This document shows, one piece after another, positions 1-9,205 of a stretch of 17,634 nt of DNA; position 1 is the stretch's first letter, and each line of letters opens with the position of its first letter. The translations under genes were made by a program, and so were the position numbers. Origin of the DNA: CAYVHB01 sp964450865 (lineage in GTDB: Bacteria; Bacillota; Clostridia; Saccharofermentanales; UBA5734); assembly GCA_964450865.1 (NCBI GenBank), contig CAYVHB010000048.1, forward strand, positions 1 to 17,634, written 5' to 3'. The notes beneath the pieces are model-generated. The model saw only the letters and a program-made list of their open reading frames with translations, was not told where the DNA came from and searched no databases.

Positions 1-910
1 CAACCGGCAATGCTGCCGGCGCCTTCTTTTTCCACTGCAGGCGGGTCTCGGCAACGATGATCGCCGCAAAGACAAGCGCCGAGCCTGTCAGGATCCGCGC
101 TGTCAGGCGTTCATGAAGCAAGGCCGCTGAAAAGAGCGCCCCGAAAACTGATTCAGTACATAATATAACAGCCGTGCGCGTTTCGGTGGTCCATTTCTGG
201 GCCGTGGTCTGCAACAGGTAACACACCGTCGTGCTGAAAACACCCAGGTACAGGGTGGCCAGCAAGGATGCCGGCAAGCCGGTGCCGCCTTTGACCTGGC
301 CAAGCTGCAGGGCACCTGTCAGGGCCGCCACGATCAGGGCCAGGCCAGCGGCCGTGGCTAGCTGGACGATGGTCAGGCGGATCGCGTCGGCACCGCGCTT
401 CAGGAATTCACCGGTGTAAAAAATCTGGAAGGCAAAGCCCACGGCACAGGCCAGCGTGAACAAGTCGCCAATATTGACCGATAAATCACGATTAAGCGAG
501 ATCAGGCCAACACCGAGCGTGGCCAGGCAAGCGCCCGCCGCGCCGTAACGGTCGACCTTGCGGCGATAGATCAGCAGACCGATAAACGGCACGATAATCA
601 CGTTGACGGCCGTCAGGAAGGCATTCTTGGCCGGTGTTGTGTAGACCAGGCCGATGGTCTGGACCAGAAAGGAAAAGTACAGCAGGGTGCCGAGAACCAG
701 CCCATAGCGCAGGCTGCGCCGGTCAAGGCTGCGGGCCTGACGATGAAACAACAGGGCAGTCAGGACGGCAGCCACCCCAAAGCGCAGGGCCATGACCTGA
801 TAAGGAGTCAGGGCCCCCAGGGCCAGGTCACTGGCCACAAAGCCGCTGCCCCAGATCAGGGCAGTTATCAGCAGGGCGGTCTCACCTTTATATTTGAAGT
901 TCAATTTCAT
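1..910 (-). CDS. EamA/DMT-family membrane permease (3' end cut by window edge)
   Basis: The frame is open for 303 codons from an ATG at 910 to the window edge with no stop, so the C-terminus lies outside. The protein is very hydrophobic with about ten predicted membrane spans in two similar halves, as in the drug/metabolite transporter superfamily. An early ALIWGSGFVA stretch (residues 17-26) and TPAKNAFLTAVNVIIVPF belong to the first half, and LCTESVFGALFSA followed by LLHERLT to the second EamA repeat. The cytoplasmic-type tail QWKKK near residue 294 suggests that only a few residues are missing. An AAGGAG ribosome site lies at 924-929, 13 nt from the start, which is rather long. Substrate cannot be told from sequence; exporters of amino acids or metabolites are common in the family. 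The gene is co-oriented with the dehydrogenase upstream, 62 bp away. Confidence 0.88.
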   Translation of the reverse strand, partial: MKLNFKYKGETALLITALIWGSGFVASDLALGALTPYQVMALRFGVAAVLTALLFHRQARSLDRRSLRYGLVLGTLLYFSFLVQTIGLVYTTPAKNAFLTAVNVIIVPFIGLLIYRRKVDRYGAAGACLATLGVGLISLNRDLSVNIGDLFTLACAVGFAFQIFYTGEFLKRGADAIRLTIVQLATAAGLALIVAALTGALQLGQVKGGTGLPASLLATLYLGVFSTTVCYLLQTTAQKWTTETRTAVILCTESVFGALFSAALLHERLTARILTGSALVFAAIIVAETRLQWKKKAPAALPV

Positions 911-933
911 GGATCAGTTACTGCTCCTTATGA

Positions 934-948
934 CAGACAGCCTGTCTG
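934..948. promoter_or_regulatory. 15-nt palindrome upstream of the permease gene
   Basis: CAGACAG-C-CTGTCTG is a perfect inverted repeat with a one-base centre. It lies between the dehydrogenase stop codon and the permease ribosome site (924-929). Position and symmetry suit a dimeric repressor operator, but no second copy was seen in the window, so function is a guess. Confidence 0.25.
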
Positions 949-974
949 GCGAGATGTTCGCCGGCGAGATGTTC
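948..974. repeat. 12-nt direct repeat, 15-nt period
   Basis: GGCGAGATGTTC occurs at 948-959 and again at 963-974, separated by three bases. The second copy overlaps the stop codon of the minus-strand dehydrogenase gene. It looks like a small tandem duplication at the gene's 3' end. Confidence 0.6.
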
Positions 975-1920
975 AGGGCTGGAATCCACGGTACAGAGGT
1001 TCCTGGATCCGGCGGACAATAGCCGCCAGCCAGTGACCGGGCAGGATTTTGGAGAAGATGATCGTGATCTTGTTGCCGAGGCCCGGGATGATCAGGCGCT
1101 GGCGCCGGGTTAGTCCGCGGCAAGCCAGCCGGGCGACCTGAGCGGGTGACATGGCTTGCCGCAGATCCGCTTTGCCGGCCCGCCGTGAGAAGCCGGTCGC
1201 CGTTGCACCGGGGCACAAGGTGGCGACAAACACACCCTGATCGGCCAGTTCATTGGCCAGGGCCAGGGAAAAGGAGCGCACATAGGCTTTGCTGGCGTAA
1301 TAGACGGCCGTGTAGGGACCTGGCTGGTAGGCGCCGGTCGAGGCTACATTCAGGATCTGGCCCTGGCCGCGCCGGGCCATCTCGGCGCCGAACAGGCGGG
1401 CCAGGGTGGTCAGGGCGGTGATATTGAGCCCGATCATCTGGTGCAGGCTGGCAACGTCCGTTCCTATCACCGGACCGCAGCTGGCAGCGCCGGCATTATT
1501 GATGAGAATATCAACGGTGAGGCCCAGGGATTTGACAGCCGCAAACAGTTGCTGTGCCGCTTCGGGTGCAGTCAGGTCCAGCGGCAGGACGGAAACCTGG
1601 CAGCCCGTAACGGGTGTGAAGCGGCCGTCCGCTGCCGGGTGCGGGGCATGATCGTTTGTCGCACGGCCCGGGGCACCGGCCTGATCCGGGCCGGCCAGCC
1701 TCTGACCGGATCGTCCGGCCCGGGCCGCCAGGGCTGCACGACCGCGACCAGCCGCCTCTTCCGGGCTGGCAGAACGCTGACGCAGTTCGGCAGCCAGTGC
1801 TTCAAGCTTTGCCTGGTTGCGGGCAACCAGGATCAGGTGCGCCGCCTGACTGGCATAACAGCGGGCGAGGGCTTCGCCAATGCCCGATGAGGCACCGGTT
1901 ATCAGGACCGTAATCGACAT
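973..1920 (-). CDS. Short-chain dehydrogenase/reductase with a large insert
   Basis: Classical SDR fold, 315 residues. The cofactor loop TGASSGIG is at residues 8-15, LINNAG at 139-144, and the catalytic set is S194, Y207 and K211 (YYASK) with the usual 13-residue Ser-Tyr spacing. PGATATGF at 238-245 follows as expected. The family is usually about 250-270 residues; the excess is an Ala/Gly/Arg/Pro-rich stretch at about 51-106, between the helix after beta-2 and the DLT motif. The start at 1920 is preferred over an in-frame ATG at 1974 because AGGAGG at 1932-1937 sits 11 nt upstream and MSITVLITGASSGIG matches the usual SDR N-terminus. The substrate is unknown; relatives include DltE/YdfG-like oxidoreductases acting on many alcohols. 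Cytosolic. Probably cotranscribed with the downstream permease. Confidence 0.87.
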   Translation of the reverse strand: MSITVLITGASSGIGEALARCYASQAAHLILVARNQAKLEALAAELRQRSASPEEAAGRGRAALAARAGRSGQRLAGPDQAGAPGRATNDHAPHPAADGRFTPVTGCQVSVLPLDLTAPEAAQQLFAAVKSLGLTVDILINNAGAASCGPVIGTDVASLHQMIGLNITALTTLARLFGAEMARRGQGQILNVASTGAYQPGPYTAVYYASKAYVRSFSLALANELADQGVFVATLCPGATATGFSRRAGKADLRQAMSPAQVARLACRGLTRRQRLIIPGLGNKITIIFSKILPGHWLAAIVRRIQEPLYRGFQP

Positions 1921-2121
1921 GGCTGGGCACGCCTCCTGCTGGTTTTGCTGGTGATTGATCGCGTCTGATGGCAATTAAACGATAGGGACAGCGGCAGCTG
2001 ATCGATCAGCCGGGTGAGGCCTGGCCGGAGCAACAGGACGGCCGATTGCAGCTTGCGGAAACCGGGGTGATGATAGCAGCATAAGTAACCAGGGTGATGC
2101 ATGAACAGCGTCTCCAATCTG

Positions 2122-2138
2122 GTACAATGGGATTGTAC
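2122..2138. promoter_or_regulatory. Symmetrical operator/-10 candidate between divergent genes
   Basis: GTACAAT-GGG-ATTGTAC is a perfect 7-bp inverted repeat with a 3-bp centre. Each half contains TACAAT in the outward direction, a possible -10 element; on the plus strand it is TGGTACAAT, an extended -10 form. No good -35 was found for either direction. It lies about 62 bp upstream of the exoA ribosome site and about 200 bp upstream of the dehydrogenase start. The rest of 1921-2200 shows no gene. Confidence 0.35.
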
Positions 2139-2200
2139 AAAATGCATGGACGCAACATTCATCATGTCAAGTGACAGTATCCGGGAACAGAGGTAGGTCA

Positions 2201-2968
2201 ATGACAAAGTTAATCAGCTGGAACGTCAACGGGCTGCGCGCGATCGAGAAGAAAGGGTTTGCCGGGTTCATCGAACAGGAGCAGCCGGATATCTTATGCC
2301 TGCAGGAAACCAAGGCCTTTGCCGGGCAACTGCCCGACTCGCTGCGGTCACGGCCCGGCTACGAATTCTACATCAATCCCGCAAGCCGGCCCGGCTATAG
2401 CGGCACGGCCGTTTATACCCGCCGTGAACCAGTCTCCGTGGCTTTTGGTCTCGGCGACCCGGCGTTTGACAGCGAGGGCCGCACGATCATCCTCGACTAT
2501 GATGACTTCTTGCTCTATAACATCTACTATCCCAACGGTGCGGCTAACGGTGACCGTCTGCAATATAAGCTGGACTTCTATGAGGCTTTTCATCTGCATG
2601 CCCTGCAGCAGGCAGCCGCCGGCCGTTCCGTTATTGTCTGCGGCGATTTCAACACCGCCCACCAGGAGATCGACCTGGCCCGGCCAAAGGAAAACAGTAC
2701 CGTCTCCGGATTTTTGCCCCAGGAACGGGCTTTCCTTGATCGATTCATCGCCAGTGGCTTTGTCGATACATTCCGCATGTTCGAAAGTGGCGGTGGCCAT
2801 TACAGCTGGTGGGACATGAAATCGCGGGCCCGCGACCGCAACATCGGCTGGCGCATCGACTATTTCTTTGTCAGCGAAACACTGGTCGATCGGGTCACGC
2901 AGGCCAGCCTGCTGATGGCGCAGATGGGGTCGGATCATTGCCCGGCCGTTCTGGTACTGGCGGACTGA
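2201..2968 (+). CDS. exoA: Exodeoxyribonuclease III / AP endonuclease
   Basis: 255 residues, full length for the ExoIII/Ape1 family of metal-dependent phosphoesterases that cut the backbone at abasic sites and trim 3' blocked ends in base excision repair. Visible motifs are MTKLISWNVNGLRA at the N-terminus (N8, N10), LQETKA with metal ligand E36, NIYYPNG around Y109-Y110, GDFNTAHQEIDLARP with D149 and N151, RIDYFFVS at 219-225, and the terminal SDHCP with D245 and H246. All catalytic positions are present. The ATG at 2201 is chosen over an in-frame GTG at 2171 because the family starts at MxLISWNVNG and a purine-rich GAGGTAGG lies just upstream. It is divergent from the dehydrogenase and convergent with the peroxiredoxin gene. 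The gene name follows the Bacillus type; xth would be equivalent. Confidence 0.95.
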   Translation: MTKLISWNVNGLRAIEKKGFAGFIEQEQPDILCLQETKAFAGQLPDSLRSRPGYEFYINPASRPGYSGTAVYTRREPVSVAFGLGDPAFDSEGRTIILDYDDFLLYNIYYPNGAANGDRLQYKLDFYEAFHLHALQQAAAGRSVIVCGDFNTAHQEIDLARPKENSTVSGFLPQERAFLDRFIASGFVDTFRMFESGGGHYSWWDMKSRARDRNIGWRIDYFFVSETLVDRVTQASLLMAQMGSDHCPAVLVLAD

Positions 2969-2998
2969 CACCCGGCAAGGCTGCGCATCAATCCGCCC

Positions 2999-3059
2999 CT
3001 GCCCTATCCGGCCGTTCTGCCGGCTGGTCTGCCTGGCTGCCCTATCCGGCCGTTCTGCC
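2999..3059. repeat. 23-nt tandem repeat between convergent genes
   Basis: A 23-nt unit beginning CTGCCCTATCCGG and ending TTCTGCC occurs without mismatch at 2999-3021 and 3037-3059, a 38-nt period. An 11-nt TCTGCCTGGCT is also doubled across the junction. The first copy can fold as CCGGC-CGTTCT-GCCGG (3008-3023). The block fills the space between the exoA stop and the end of the peroxiredoxin gene. There is no T-tract, so it is not a standard intrinsic terminator. Confidence 0.7.
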
Positions 3060-3064
3060 TGGCT

Positions 3065-3532
3065 TTACAGGCCGTCGCGCACGATATCACCGAGCACTTC
3101 GGCGCCGTGCCCGGCAGCCTTGACCTTGGCGTAGACCTTGATCACCTTGCCGGTTTCATCGACCAGGAACGTGCTGCGGATGATGCCCATGCTGACCTTG
3201 CCATAGTTCTTCTTTTCCCCATACGCACCGAAGGCCTGGATCAGGCCCTTGTCCTTGTCTGACAGCAAGGTGACGTTCAGATTGTACTTCTCCTTGAAGG
3301 ACTGATGGCTCTTCGGGCTGTCTGCCGAGACACCCAGGACCTTGAAGCCGGCGGCGGCCAGGTCAGGCCCGGCTTCAGTGAAGGAGATGGCTTCATTGGT
3401 GCAGCCAGGGGTCGAATCCTTGGGATAAAAATAAACGATCAGCTTCTGGCCGGCGAAATCCGCCAGGCGGACTGTTTCTCCAGCTTCATTTTGCACAGCC
3501 AGGTCCGGAACCTGGTCTCCCACTTGCAGCAT
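3065..3532 (-). CDS. bcp: Bcp/PrxQ-type thiol peroxidase (single cysteine)
   Basis: 155 residues, normal length for the Bcp/PrxQ branch of peroxiredoxins, which reduce hydrogen peroxide and organic hydroperoxides in the cytosol. The peroxidatic motif is YPKDSTPGCTNEA with C44. Later family features are GVSADSPKSHQSFKEKY, LLSDKDKGLIQAFGAYGEK and RSTFLVDETGKV. Many family members have a resolving cysteine five residues after the peroxidatic one; here that position is I49 and C44 is the only cysteine in the whole protein. It should therefore work as a 1-Cys enzyme needing an external thiol. GGGAGG at 3538-3543 lies 5 nt from the ATG. It follows pyrG on the same strand, 143 bp downstream. Confidence 0.93.
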   Translation of the reverse strand: MLQVGDQVPDLAVQNEAGETVRLADFAGQKLIVYFYPKDSTPGCTNEAISFTEAGPDLAAAGFKVLGVSADSPKSHQSFKEKYNLNVTLLSDKDKGLIQAFGAYGEKKNYGKVSMGIIRSTFLVDETGKVIKVYAKVKAAGHGAEVLGDIVRDGL

Positions 3533-3582
3533 ATGAACCTCCCGGATCCAAGTGATCCTGTTTTATGGCGGATACCAGTCCA

Positions 3583-3675
3583 GTGACGCGTGTCATTCAA
3601 GCTGCCTTGTCAGCAACTGATATCCCTGTACGCCTGCAGCAACCAGGCAGGCGCTTGTTTCGTGACGCGTGTCAT

Positions 3676-3694
<19 letters not shown>
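3583..3694. repeat. Duplicated pyrG 3' tail (33-nt imperfect direct repeat)
   Basis: A 33-nt segment at 3662-3694, covering the last six pyrG codons, its stop and 14 bases beyond, recurs at 3583-3615 with one mismatch. The period is 79 nt. The downstream copy thus holds a second ADKAA-like tail with its own stop, outside the gene. It looks like a small tandem duplication of the gene end. Confidence 0.75.
3631..3653. terminator. Stem-loop between pyrG and the peroxiredoxin gene
   Basis: CGCCTGC (3631-3637) and GCAGGCG (3647-3653) form a perfect 7-bp stem with a 9-nt loop, inside the spacer of the 33-nt repeat. On the minus strand, the direction of pyrG, no T-run follows. On the plus strand the weak CTTGTTT follows. 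It may end pyrG transcripts or protect their 3' ends. Confidence 0.35.
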
Positions 3695-5307
<1,613 letters not shown>

Positions 5308-5502
5308 AGGGAAACGTCCTCCATTCGTCGACATGGTATCATAAAACCGGGGTTTTTAAAACAGCGGACCAGCGAAACCGGACTTGGCGAGCCGAATTTA
5401 GCCCGGGGCAGACGCTTCCCGGGCGGCCAGGGAATCATCGGTCCGGCCGATATGGCCAACCAGGCTAAATCATGGCTGTTTTGCAACAGCCGGCCAGCGA
5501 GC

Positions 5503-5532
5503 TTGCATCCGGGCCATTCTCTATGCTAAAAT
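5503..5532 (+). promoter_or_regulatory. carA promoter
   Basis: -35 TTGCAT (5503-5508), an 18-bp spacer, and -10 TAAAAT (5527-5532) preceded by TGC, giving an extended -10. The expected start of transcription is near 5539, about 78 nt before the carA ATG. Spacer length matches the glnA and purA promoters. Confidence 0.65.
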
Positions 5533-5549
5533 ATGTTGCCTGAAGGCAG

Positions 5550-5589
5550 AAGGACGATCTTGGCTCAATCGGGCTGAGGCGTCTTTTTT
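5550..5589 (+). terminator. Terminator-like hairpin in the carA leader
   Basis: AAGGACG (5550-5556) pairs with CGTCTTT (5580-5586), seven pairs with one G-U. The loop contains a second stem, CTCA/TGAG (5564-5567 with 5575-5578). Six T residues follow at 5584-5589. It begins about 11 nt after the predicted transcription start and ends upstream of the carA ribosome site, so it is placed to act as an attenuator. A small TGCC-TGAA-GGCA hairpin precedes it. Confidence 0.6.
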
Positions 5590-5616
5590 AGTACCCAGAC
5601 ACGCAGGAGGTAGGCG

Positions 5617-6786
5617 ATGAAGGCTTTCTTGATCCTTGAAGATGGCAGTATTTTCCCCGGAGAACGGTTTGGTTCACCGCGTGAAGTGATCTGCGAAATG
5701 GTTTTTAACACAGGCCTGACCGGATACCTGGAACTGCTGACCGACGCTTCCTATTCCGGCCAGGGCATCGTCATGTCCTCACCCATCATCGGCAATTACG
5801 GGGTTTTCAGTGAACAGAGCGAATCGAACCGCCCCTGGGCCGACGCCCTGATCGTCCGCGACCTGACGCAAATCATCCAGGATGAACGCGACGCCGAGGA
5901 CTTGCACGCATACCTGGTCCGCCACGATATCCCGGCCATCAGCGGCATCGATACCCGGACGCTGACCCTGACGCTGCGGGAGAAAGGTACCATGAACGGC
6001 CTGATCACCACCGGCCCGGATTATGATCTCAGCGAATGCCTGGCCCGGATCCATGCTTACCGCAACATCTGCCCGGTAGCCCGGGTCAGCCGGCGCGATA
6101 TCAAGGTTTATCCGGCCGGGGCCAATGGCCGGGTCAACCGCGAGGCGGGCCAGCAGCGCCCGTCCGATTTCCTGCAGGAGATTCCCTACACCGTGGATCC
6201 GGCTGTCACGGCCCGTTTCCGGGTAGCCATGCTCGACTTTGGTCTCAAGCAGAATATTGTCTGGAATCTGACCCGGCGTGGCTGTGAAGTCACGGTCTAT
6301 CCCTGGGACACGCCGGCCGATGTCATTCTGGCCGCGAATCCGGACGGCATCATGCTGTCAAATGGACCGGGCGATCCGGTCGACTGTGCCCCGATCTTGC
6401 CCAATATCGAGGCGCTTTATGCTTCGGGTGTGCCGGTCTTTGCGATCTGCCTCGGCCACCAGCTGCTGGCCCTGGCCACCGGCGCCCGGACGCGCAAGCT
6501 GAAATACGGACATCGCGGCATCAATCATCCGGTCAAAGACCTGGCGGCCGACCGGGTCTACATCACTTCGCAAAATCATGGCTATGTCGTTATTGACGAG
6601 ACCATCAATCCGGAGCTGGCGGTCATCAGCCACAGCCATGTCAACGATGGTTCCTGCGAGGGGCTGCGCTACCTGCAGCGGCCGGTCTATACGGTGCAAT
6701 ACCATCCGGAGGGCGCGCCGGGCCCCCAGGACTCGCAGTATCTCTTCGATGAATTCCTGGCCCTGATGGCCCAAGGCCATGCCTGA
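5617..6786 (+). CDS. carA: Carbamoyl-phosphate synthase small subunit (glutaminase)
   Basis: 389 residues, in or slightly above the usual range. It hydrolyses glutamine and passes ammonia to CarB to make carbamoyl phosphate for pyrimidine and arginine synthesis. The N-terminal domain starts LILEDGSIFPGERFG and contains MVFNTGLTGYLELLTDASY (28-46) and SGIDTRTLT (109-117). The class I glutaminase domain has SNGPGDP (248-254), nucleophile C278 in ICLGHQ, KYGHRGINHPV (296-306), and H363 and E365 in QYHPEG. The stretch at 168-192 between the domains is longer than I expect. AGGAGG precedes the ATG by a few bases. carB is not in the window: the next gene is murT, overlapping by 8 bp. carA therefore appears to be cotranscribed with cell-wall genes rather than with its partner subunit. 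Confidence 0.96.
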   Translation: MKAFLILEDGSIFPGERFGSPREVICEMVFNTGLTGYLELLTDASYSGQGIVMSSPIIGNYGVFSEQSESNRPWADALIVRDLTQIIQDERDAEDLHAYLVRHDIPAISGIDTRTLTLTLREKGTMNGLITTGPDYDLSECLARIHAYRNICPVARVSRRDIKVYPAGANGRVNREAGQQRPSDFLQEIPYTVDPAVTARFRVAMLDFGLKQNIVWNLTRRGCEVTVYPWDTPADVILAANPDGIMLSNGPGDPVDCAPILPNIEALYASGVPVFAICLGHQLLALATGARTRKLKYGHRGINHPVKDLAADRVYITSQNHGYVVIDETINPELAVISHSHVNDGSCEGLRYLQRPVYTVQYHPEGAPGPQDSQYLFDEFLALMAQGHA

Positions 6787-8317
6787 CGCGCGCCGGCCGC
6801 TCGAACCCGGGGAGACGAAGACCGCCGGCTTGTTTCGCAGTCGCCTCACGTTCGCCCAGCGTATACGCGCCCATCTGGCGATCTTCGCCGGCCGCCTGGC
6901 CAAGTTCACCTTGCGCCGCCTGGGCCGTGGCGGCACAGCCTTGCCCGGCAAGCTGGCCCTGCGCCTGGATCCGGCGCTGCTGTCACACCTGACTGCCGGC
7001 CGCACCGTTTATCTGGTTACCGGTACCAATGGCAAAACGACGACCGTGCGCATCCTCTGCGCCTTGCTTGAGTCCCTGGGCCATCCGATCATCACCAATC
7101 CATCCGGCGCCAACCTGGATTCGGGCCTGACCGCCACGCTGCTCGACAATCTGGCCAGCCTGCGCCGCCCTGACCGTATGCCGGCTGGCAATCCGGCTGG
7201 CGCGGCAGAGCAGGCCACGCGTGACCTCGCCATCGTCTTTGAAATCGACGAAGCCTTCTTTGCCAAGTGTGCCGCCTCGCTGCAGCCCGATGTCTGTGTC
7301 GTCACGAATTTCTTTCGCGACCAGCTGGACCGTTACGGCGAATTGCAACATACACGTGACCTGATCGCCAGGGGCCTGGCCGAAACACAGGCCCAGGTCA
7401 TTCTCTGCGCCGATGACTCGCTGTGCGCCTCCCTGGCCCGCGGCCGGGAAGCAGCCAGCCACTTTTTCGGTCTGGCCGCCGAGGCCATGCAGCCGGCGGT
7501 CGCCGGGGCTGTCACCGAATCAGCATACTGCACCTTCTGCGGCAGCCGTTATATCTATCAGGCCCGGGCCTATGGCCATCTGGGCCAGTTTACCTGCCCC
7601 GGCTGCGGCTTTGGCCGGCCGGATCCGGAGTTAAGCTTTGCCAGCGTGACAGCTGACCCGGCTGCCGGGCATACCGGCCAGGTTCCGGCTGATGATCTGG
7701 CTGCCACAGCCGGCCAGCTGTTGCGTTTCAACTGGCAAGGGCAAATAGCCGAAGGCCGGCTGAACATTCCGGGGCTGCATAACGGCTATAATGCCTCGGC
7801 GGCGCTGCTCGCTGCCCTGGTTTCCGGGGCCCCTTATCAGCCAGCCGTGCAGGCCCTGGCTGTGGCCCAGGCCGCCTTTGGCCGGATGGAGCGCTTCACC
7901 GTCCAGGACCGGACGGTTTGCCTGATCCTGGTCAAGAATCCGGTCGGCATGGACCGGGCGCTTGACTTTGTCAGCCAGGCCCCGGACTTCGGGGCTGCCC
8001 TGCTGCTGCTCAACGCCAACGATCCGGATGGCCGTGATGTATCCTGGATCTGGGATGTTGATTTCGAGCGCCGTTTATTGCCCGGCCTGCTCGGTGTCTC
8101 CGGCGTCCGCTGTCACGATCTGGCCCTGCGCCTGCAATATGCCGGCAAGCAGCCTGACGACCTTCTGGTCAGCAGCGACCACCTGGCGCTGTTTGACCGG
8201 CAGCTGGCCCGCTGCCAGCCTGGCCAGTGCCTCTATGTTTTGCCCAATTACACGGCGATGCTCGACCTGCGGGCCGACCTCGCTGCCCGCTACAAGCTGA
8301 AGGCTTTCTGGAGCTGA
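6779..8317 (+). CDS. murT: Lipid II isoglutaminyl synthase, Mur ligase-like subunit MurT
   Basis: 512 residues. With GatD it amidates the alpha-carboxyl of D-glutamate in the peptidoglycan stem peptide, giving D-isoglutamine, at the cytoplasmic membrane face. Evidence is the Mur-ligase P-loop GTNGKTTT (82-89), the family sequence TNPSGANLDSG (106-116), ThrAsn-PhePheArgAspGlnLeuAspArg at about 176-185, and a four-cysteine zinc ribbon (C251, C254, C273, C276) that marks MurT. The C-terminal DUF1727 region has NDPDGRDVSWIWDVDFE (414-430). The start overlaps carA by 8 bp in another frame with only AAGG as a ribosome site, so translation is probably coupled to carA. gatD follows after 103 bp. A slightly shorter true N-terminus cannot be excluded. 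Confidence 0.93.
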   Translation: MPDARRPLEPGETKTAGLFRSRLTFAQRIRAHLAIFAGRLAKFTLRRLGRGGTALPGKLALRLDPALLSHLTAGRTVYLVTGTNGKTTTVRILCALLESLGHPIITNPSGANLDSGLTATLLDNLASLRRPDRMPAGNPAGAAEQATRDLAIVFEIDEAFFAKCAASLQPDVCVVTNFFRDQLDRYGELQHTRDLIARGLAETQAQVILCADDSLCASLARGREAASHFFGLAAEAMQPAVAGAVTESAYCTFCGSRYIYQARAYGHLGQFTCPGCGFGRPDPELSFASVTADPAAGHTGQVPADDLAATAGQLLRFNWQGQIAEGRLNIPGLHNGYNASAALLAALVSGAPYQPAVQALAVAQAAFGRMERFTVQDRTVCLILVKNPVGMDRALDFVSQAPDFGAALLLLNANDPDGRDVSWIWDVDFERRLLPGLLGVSGVRCHDLALRLQYAGKQPDDLLVSSDHLALFDRQLARCQPGQCLYVLPNYTAMLDLRADLAARYKLKAFWS

Positions 8318-8420
8318 TGGACAACCGCCGGCCCAGCCCGGGAAACAGCGAAGGAATCAGCCCGGCGCCGGCCAGTCGCAGACCTGTTATCGGCCGGGCC
8401 AAAGCCAAGGAGTTTTTTAT

Positions 8421-9188
8421 ATGACAAAAGCTCAGGACCAGTGGCAGCTGCGAATCTGTCATCTCTACCCGGACCTGCTCAATCTGTACGGCGACCGGGG
8501 CAACCTGCTGACGCTGCGCCAGCGTTGCCTGTGGCGCGGCATTGACTGCCAGATCGAGTCCGTCAGCCTCGGCCAGCCTTTCCGCGCCGGGCAATATGAT
8601 CTGGTGTTCATGGGCGGCGGCCAGGACTACGAGCAGAATCTGCTTTACGAAGACTTGCTGGCCCAGAAAGGCGACGCCATCCGGGCTGCCGTGGCTGATG
8701 GCCTGGTTTTTCTGTGCATCTGCGGCGGTTATCAGCTGATGGGCCGCTACTTTGAACAGCAGGACGGCTATCGCATCGAGGGTCTCGGGGCAATCGACCT
8801 GTGGACGATCGGCCGCAAGGACCGCCTGATCGGCGACACGGTTTATCAGAGCGAGTTCCTGGCCGGGCTTGGCCTGGACCCTCTGCTGGTCGGTTTTGAA
8901 AATCACTCCGGCCGCACCTATCTGGGACCCGGCGTCCGCCCGCTGGCCACGGTGGTCAAGGGCGGCGGCAATAACGGCGAGGACGGCACAGAAGGTGCAA
9001 TTTACAACAATGTCTATTGCACATACTCCCATGGCAGCTTTCTGCCCAAGAATCCGGCCATGGCCGATCATCTGATCCTAACGGCCCTGAAACGGCGTTA
9101 TGCCGGGATTTCCAGCCTGGACGCCCTGGCCCCGCTTGATGATCGTCTGGCAGAAAATGCAAGAAGCTATCTTAAGTCTTGCAAATAG
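8421..9188 (+). CDS. gatD: Lipid II isoglutaminyl synthase, glutaminase subunit GatD
   Basis: 255 residues, family length. CobB/CobQ-like glutamine amidotransferase that feeds ammonia to MurT. It opens with LRICHLYPDLLNLYGDRGN, typical for GatD. FMGGGQDYEQ (63-72) precedes the nucleophile region CICGGYQLMG with C101, and the catalytic histidine is H204 in YSHGSFLPKNP. GFENHSGRTYLG (158-169) is also characteristic. AAGGAG (8407-8412) lies 8 nt before the ATG. It is co-oriented with murT across a 103-bp gap in which I see no gene or clear terminator. glnA, the source of its glutamine, is the next gene. Confidence 0.94.
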   Translation: MTKAQDQWQLRICHLYPDLLNLYGDRGNLLTLRQRCLWRGIDCQIESVSLGQPFRAGQYDLVFMGGGQDYEQNLLYEDLLAQKGDAIRAAVADGLVFLCICGGYQLMGRYFEQQDGYRIEGLGAIDLWTIGRKDRLIGDTVYQSEFLAGLGLDPLLVGFENHSGRTYLGPGVRPLATVVKGGGNNGEDGTEGAIYNNVYCTYSHGSFLPKNPAMADHLILTALKRRYAGISSLDALAPLDDRLAENARSYLKSCK

Positions 9189-9205
9189 GTCATTAAAAAT
9201 TGTTT

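Larger units (their letters stand above)
5308..5616. other. Divergent pyrG/carA control region
   Basis: About 309 bp with no supported gene. The left end carries the pyrG ribosome site and possible -10. The right end carries the carA promoter and leader hairpin, described separately. AAAACC-GG-GGTTTT at 5344-5357 is a near-perfect palindrome whose centre is too short for an RNA hairpin, so if real it acts as DNA. I see nothing certain in 5360-5500. Confidence 0.5.

Noticed and set aside
5308..5345. Reiterative-transcription control of pyrG as in Bacillus
   Set aside because: No GGGC-type initial tract or leader terminator is visible next to the possible -10.
8318..8420. Small gene between murT and gatD
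   Set aside because: Only a short open stretch without ribosome site or conserved features; treated as plain spacer.
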